A stretch of 64,000 nucleotides of DNA from Halobacillus sp. A5 (lineage in GTDB: Bacteria; Bacillota; Bacilli; Bacillales; Halobacillaceae). The notes under the pieces are model-generated. The model did no database searches. It worked only from the letters and a program-made list of their open reading frames with translations, and was not told the DNA's origin. Position 1 is the first letter of the stretch. Each line of letters opens with the position of its first letter. A program made the translations under genes and the position numbers. Shown piece after piece: positions 60,786 through 64,000 of the stretch. The stretch lies in contig NZ_JAIZEO010000006.1 of NCBI RefSeq assembly GCF_024189315.1, positions 124,001-188,000 of the forward strand, in the 5' to 3' direction.

Positions 60786-61208
60786 TTATTCTTTATCTTC
60801 AGCAAACTTCTGAATGCGGTCGCTGATTTGATCCCGCACTCTTTGGAATACAGCCCACTTCTCTTCATCTGTGCCTTCTGCTTTAGCGGGATCATCAAAT
60901 CCCCAGTGGAAGCGTGTGACATGCGGCGGAGTCATCGGACATTTATCATTCGCGTCACCGCAAAGAGTAATGGCAAATGCGGCATTATTCAAAATGTCAG
61001 GATCAATAATGTCAGAGGTTTGATCGCTGATATCGATATCAACCTCATTCATTGCTTTTACAGCTTTGGGGTTTAAGCCATGTGCTTCGATTCCGGCGGA
61101 GCGAACGTCAAACTCATCTCCAAGATATTTTTTGCCAAACCCTTCAGCCATTTGGCTGCGGCAGGAGTTTCCTGTACATAGAAAGTAAATTACTGGTTTG
61201 TTAGACAT
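60786..61208 (-). CDS. arsC: thioredoxin-dependent arsenate reductase ArsC
   Basis: 140 residues, low-molecular-weight phosphatase fold. The P-loop is Cys11-TGNSC-Arg17; the redox relay Cys83 and Cys90 lies in [10 protein letters not shown]. These mark the S. aureus/B. subtilis type that uses thioredoxin. It reduces arsenate to arsenite for export. AAAAAGGAG precedes the start. A 166-base gap separates it from arsB. Confidence 0.95.
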   Translation of the reverse strand: MSNKPVIYFLCTGNSCRSQMAEGFGKKYLGDEFDVRSAGIEAHGLNPKAVKAMNEVDIDISDQTSDIIDPDILNNAAFAITLCGDANDKCPMTPPHVTRFHWGFDDPAKAEGTDEEKWAVFQRVRDQISDRIQKFAEDKE

Positions 61209-61374
61209 ATTACATTTCTCCTTTTTAAGTGATATTTAATGTTCCCGGCAGGTCTTTCCCCAAGCAAAGGTTCCATCGAATTAATTTCAGACAAAGGACC
61301 GCGGGAAGCGATTCGTTTCCAAACGTAACGGATTCGGGTTATTGAATACTGTCAACGTCCTATTTAGAGTATCA

Positions 61375-62670
61375 TTATATAATCAGCAGCCATAAATACA
61401 GACCGACTAACGTAATAAACAGCGTTGGGACAGTAAGCACAAGTCCTATCTTAAAATAATAGCCCCATGAAATCTTTACCCCTTTTGTAGAAAGGACATG
61501 CAACCATAACAATGTAGCCAGTGAACCAATAGGTGTGATTTTAGGTCCTAAATCAGAACCAATCACATTCGCATAAATTAATGCTTCACGCATCGTGCCT
61601 GACGTGTTCGTCTCCGCAATCGCCATCGCATCAATCATAACAGTCGGCATATTATTCATCACAGACGACAAGATCGCGGCAATAAAACCCATCGATACCG
61701 TAGCAGTAAACATACCCTGGTCAGCTGTGTATTGAATTAAGCCGGCCAATACATCGGTTAAACCTACATTTCGCAGCCCGTAGACGACCACGTACATCCC
61801 AATCGAGAAAAACACGATCGCCCAGGGTGCTCCTTTTACAACAACGGCCGTCTCGACTGCAGGACTCCGGCGTGCCATAAATAAGAAGAAGATGGCTACG
61901 ATTCCGGCGATAATGGATACCGGAATTCCAAGCGGCTCACTCGCGAAGTAACCAACGAGCAGGACAGCCAGAACACCCCAGGAGAGGCGGAACATCTTAT
62001 GATCCAGCAATGCCTCTTTTGGTTGTTTTAGGTCACTTAACTTATAATTTCCCGGAATATCTTTTCTAAAGAAAATATAAAGCACTAGAATACTGGCTCC
62101 GAGTGAAAAGAAGTTTGGAACAATCATCCGTGAAGCATATTCCGCAAATCCAATTCCAAAGAAATCCGCCGAAACAATGTTCACTAAGTTACTAACGACA
62201 AGCGGAAGAGAGGTGGTATCGGCTATAAATCCGCTCGCCATTATAAATGGCAGAACCATTGTTTCTTTAAAATTCAAGTTTCTCACCATCGCAAGTACAA
62301 TTGGCGTTAAAATTAGAGCCGCTCCATCGTTCGCAAACAATGCAGCCACGACAGCCCCAAGTAAGGTGACGTACACAAACATTTTTGTACCGTTCCCTTT
62401 AGCGACCCTGGCCATGTGAAGGGCAGCCCATTCAAAGAAACCTATTTCATCGAGTATGAGTGAAATAATAATAATCGCGATAAAGGCAAGCGTAGCATTC
62501 CACACAATATCGGTTACCGCAATGACATCTTGAAAATCCACGACTCCGACAATGAGAGCTAATATTGCTCCCCCGCAGGCCGACCAGCCGATCCCTAAGT
62601 TCTTCGGCTGCCAAATGACTAATAATAATGTAAGTAAAAATATAACTGTAGCTAAAATTGCTGAGACCAA
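61375..62670 (-). CDS. arsB: arsenite efflux transporter ArsB
   Basis: About 432 residues from TTG 62668-62670, six bases after AGGGGG; this length fits ArsB and the longer frame to 62724 would overlap arsR. About 11-12 membrane helices. ArsB/NhaD blocks: [54 protein letters not shown] and [20 protein letters not shown]. It exports As(OH)3, driven by proton motive force and, with ArsA, by ATP. Confidence 0.94.
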   Translation of the reverse strand: MVSAILATVIFLLTLLLVIWQPKNLGIGWSACGGAILALIVGVVDFQDVIAVTDIVWNATLAFIAIIIISLILDEIGFFEWAALHMARVAKGNGTKMFVYVTLLGAVVAALFANDGAALILTPIVLAMVRNLNFKETMVLPFIMASGFIADTTSLPLVVSNLVNIVSADFFGIGFAEYASRMIVPNFFSLGASILVLYIFFRKDIPGNYKLSDLKQPKEALLDHKMFRLSWGVLAVLLVGYFASEPLGIPVSIIAGIVAIFFLFMARRSPAVETAVVVKGAPWAIVFFSIGMYVVVYGLRNVGLTDVLAGLIQYTADQGMFTATVSMGFIAAILSSVMNNMPTVMIDAMAIAETNTSGTMREALIYANVIGSDLGPKITPIGSLATLLWLHVLSTKGVKISWGYYFKIGLVLTVPTLFITLVGLYLWLLII

Positions 62671-62680
62671 GTGAATCCCC

Positions 62681-63028
62681 CTATGAATCGCACTGAATGC
62701 GCAAACCTGCCTGCTCCAATGCATGTAATTTTTCTATCTGATCCGGGATCTGTTCTATAATCTGTTGAACGATCGGGTACGTTGCATGATCCTTATTTAA
62801 TGAGTAATAAATCCACTGCCCCTTCCTCTTCTCTTTCACCAAACCAGCATCACGCAGTTTGCGCAAATGCTGACTGACGGAAGGCTGGCTCATTTGCAGT
62901 ACCTCCACAAATTCACAAACGCAGCACTCTCCTTCGCTGATTAAGCCGATAATCGTTAACCGTGTTTTATCACCTAACAGCTTCAGCGTCTGTGCAGCTG
63001 TTTCTAAATCGATAATAGTTTTTTCCAT
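62681..63028 (-). CDS. arsR: arsenic-responsive repressor ArsR
   Basis: 115 residues, winged helix of the ArsR/SmtB type. The As(III) site is in [12 protein letters not shown] (Cys36-Val-Cys38, with an extra Cys35); the recognition helix is [19 protein letters not shown] and the wing [10 protein letters not shown]. It represses the arsRBCDA-trxB operon and lets go when arsenite binds. Confidence 0.95.
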   Translation of the reverse strand: MEKTIIDLETAAQTLKLLGDKTRLTIIGLISEGECCVCEFVEVLQMSQPSVSQHLRKLRDAGLVKEKRKGQWIYYSLNKDHATYPIVQQIIEQIPDQIEKLHALEQAGLRIQCDS

Positions 63029-63046
63029 AACCTCACCTCACTCATC

Positions 63047-63075
63047 ACTATATAAGCATATGCTTATATATGCAA
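63047..63075 (-). promoter_or_regulatory. ars operon promoter with ArsR palindrome in its spacer
   Basis: On the minus strand, -35 TTGCAT (63070-63075), 17-base spacer, -10 TATAGT (63047-63052). A perfect 22-base palindrome centred on AAGCATATGCTT (63049-63070) fills the spacer, so bound ArsR would block the polymerase directly. Confidence 0.88.
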
Positions 63076-63227
63076 GTCTAATGCTTAAAGTTTCTTATTA
63101 ATCTGCCCCCAACACATAATAATATACTTATATGCTAATGTATACAGCTGGATTGTTAAGGTTTTGTAAATCAAATTCTATTATTCTATTAATAGTAGAG
63201 TTCGATAGATAATTATGCGGTCCTAAA

Positions 63228-63263
63228 CAAACGTTTGATTAATAAAAGATAGAGCAGTATGAT
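63228..63263 (+). promoter_or_regulatory. promoter for the threonine synthase gene
   Basis: -35 TTGATT (63235-63240), 17-base spacer, -10 TATGAT (63258-63263). The palindrome CAAACGTTTG (63228-63237) overlaps the -35; its regulator is unknown. Confidence 0.6.
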
Positions 63264-63299
63264 ACGCTTAATTTACATTTTATAGAGGAGGATATTTCA

Positions 63300-64000
63300 T
63301 TGAAATATAGTTATGTATCTCACTTGTACTGCCCAAAATGTTCGAAAACGTACTCTGCTGAAGAAGAGAATCACTTATGCACCTGCGGCTCGCCTCTTCT
63401 CGTTGAATACAACCTTGATGAGCTAGCCGTCCACTTCACTCCGGACGTTCTTAAACAGAGAGCACCCGATTTATGGCGTTACCATGAACTATTACCTGTC
63501 CAGCATAAGGAGAACGTAGTCAGCCTGGGCGAAGGAATGACTCCGTTGGTTGATTTTCCCTCTCTCGGAGAAGATATGGGCATTCCGCGTCTGCTTATGA
63601 AAGATGAAGGCGTGATTCCAACCGGGGCTTTTAAGGCACGAGGGGCTGCTGTTGGAGTTTCAAAGGCAAAAGAGCTCGGTGTGAAGGAACTGGCAATGCC
63701 GACTAACGGTAATGCTGGAGCTGCCTGGTCGCTTTACGCAGCACGAGCCCAGATGAGTTCTACTATCATCATGCCGATTGACGCTCCAAGTATTACAAGA
63801 AATGAATGTGCCCTCTCAGGAGCTAATTTATTTCTCGTTAACGGCTTAATCAGTGACGCCGGAAAAATTGTAGCCGAAGCTGTAAAGGAAAAAGGATTAT
63901 ACGATGTCTCCACTTTGAAAGAACCTTACCGGATAGAAGGAAAGAAAACGATGGGAATTGAACTTGCAGAACAGCTGAATTGGCAGCTGCCTGACGTTAT
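63300..64000 (+). CDS. thrC: threonine synthase, N-terminal part (runs off window)
   Basis: Starts at TTG 63300-63302, nine bases after GAGGAGG, and stays open to the edge (233 residues). It has an N-terminal zinc-ribbon-like part (LYCPKCSKTYSAEEENHLCT, CGSPLL) and then the PLP fold: SLGEGMTPLVDFPSL, the Schiff-base Lys in PTGAFKARGAAV, and PTNGNAGAAWSLYAARA. It converts O-phosphohomoserine to threonine; a related PLP lyase or cystathionine-type role cannot be excluded without the C-terminus. Confidence 0.85.
   Translation, partial: MKYSYVSHLYCPKCSKTYSAEEENHLCTCGSPLLVEYNLDELAVHFTPDVLKQRAPDLWRYHELLPVQHKENVVSLGEGMTPLVDFPSLGEDMGIPRLLMKDEGVIPTGAFKARGAAVGVSKAKELGVKELAMPTNGNAGAAWSLYAARAQMSSTIIMPIDAPSITRNECALSGANLFLVNGLISDAGKIVAEAVKEKGLYDVSTLKEPYRIEGKKTMGIELAEQLNWQLPDV

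Overview
The window looks like a low-to-mid-GC Bacillota chromosome segment, most likely a halotolerant or marine member of the Bacillaceae such as Halobacillus or a relative. Support: AGGAGG-type ribosome sites, sigma-A promoters, Bacillus-type families (bacilliredoxin, CvfC, YclNOPQ, YthA/B-like cytochrome bd, DUF1450, class D sortase), Fur, BirA and CcpA-type sites, and very acidic exported binding proteins. The genus is an inference. No rRNA, tRNA, CRISPR array, prophage or intact insertion sequence was seen.

Layout. 1-1381: ABC-2 exporter (partial permease plus ATPase). 1534-3115: CvfC-like HEAT protein plus bacilliredoxin. 3259-12535: sugar island with a LacI regulator, esterase, two ABC permeases, sugar-binding lipoprotein, divergent GH3 beta-glucosidase and a secreted PF10091/GH144-like glucanase. 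Three promoters there share the palindrome GAAACGTTTC just downstream of the -10 and a cre-like site in or beside the core promoter; beta-1,2-glucan is a plausible substrate. 12820-17624: methyltransferase, cytochrome bd-type oxidase, glutaminase, DUF4385 protein. 17790-22954: Fur-controlled siderophore system with a ferredoxin-NADP reductase-like flavoprotein, two permeases and a divergent binding protein, separated by a repeat-rich spacer. 23070-24573: PadR plus chromate transporter. 24705-34381: GAF-GAF-PAS-GGDEF-EAL protein, TPP enzyme, PCYCGC lipoprotein, flavin reductase, alanine/glycine symporter, CDP-alcohol phosphotransferase, HSL esterase, YceI. 34417-37284: UvsE, then BioB and BioY with a BirA-type operator. 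37422-41012: YclNOPQ petrobactin-type uptake operon beside a frameshifted TetR gene. 41802-46296 and on to 47877: aldo/keto reductase, NERD protein, DUF4362-like lipoprotein, DUF62 enzyme, MarR and MFS exporter. 48075-56179: DUF1450, RibF-like, HD protein, two divergent MurE-like ligases, DJ-1/PfpI, GAF-STAS, amine oxidase. 56359-57495: class D sortase with a dedicated LPDTA substrate. 57650-63028: arsRBCDA-trxB operon. 63300-64000: start of threonine synthase.

Most unusual points: (i) three polar arrays of a 10-base motif TTTATGGGCG spaced at 20-21 bases, all on the + strand, all at the 3' side of minus-strand genes and all ending in a GGGCA variant, two of them flanking the NERD gene; (ii) a divergent pair of MurE-like ligases that both lack the residues contacting diaminopimelate; (iii) the coordinated three-promoter glucan regulon; (iv) apparent start-codon or frame damage in three genes (esterase, TetR, DUF1450), which may be biology or sequence error.
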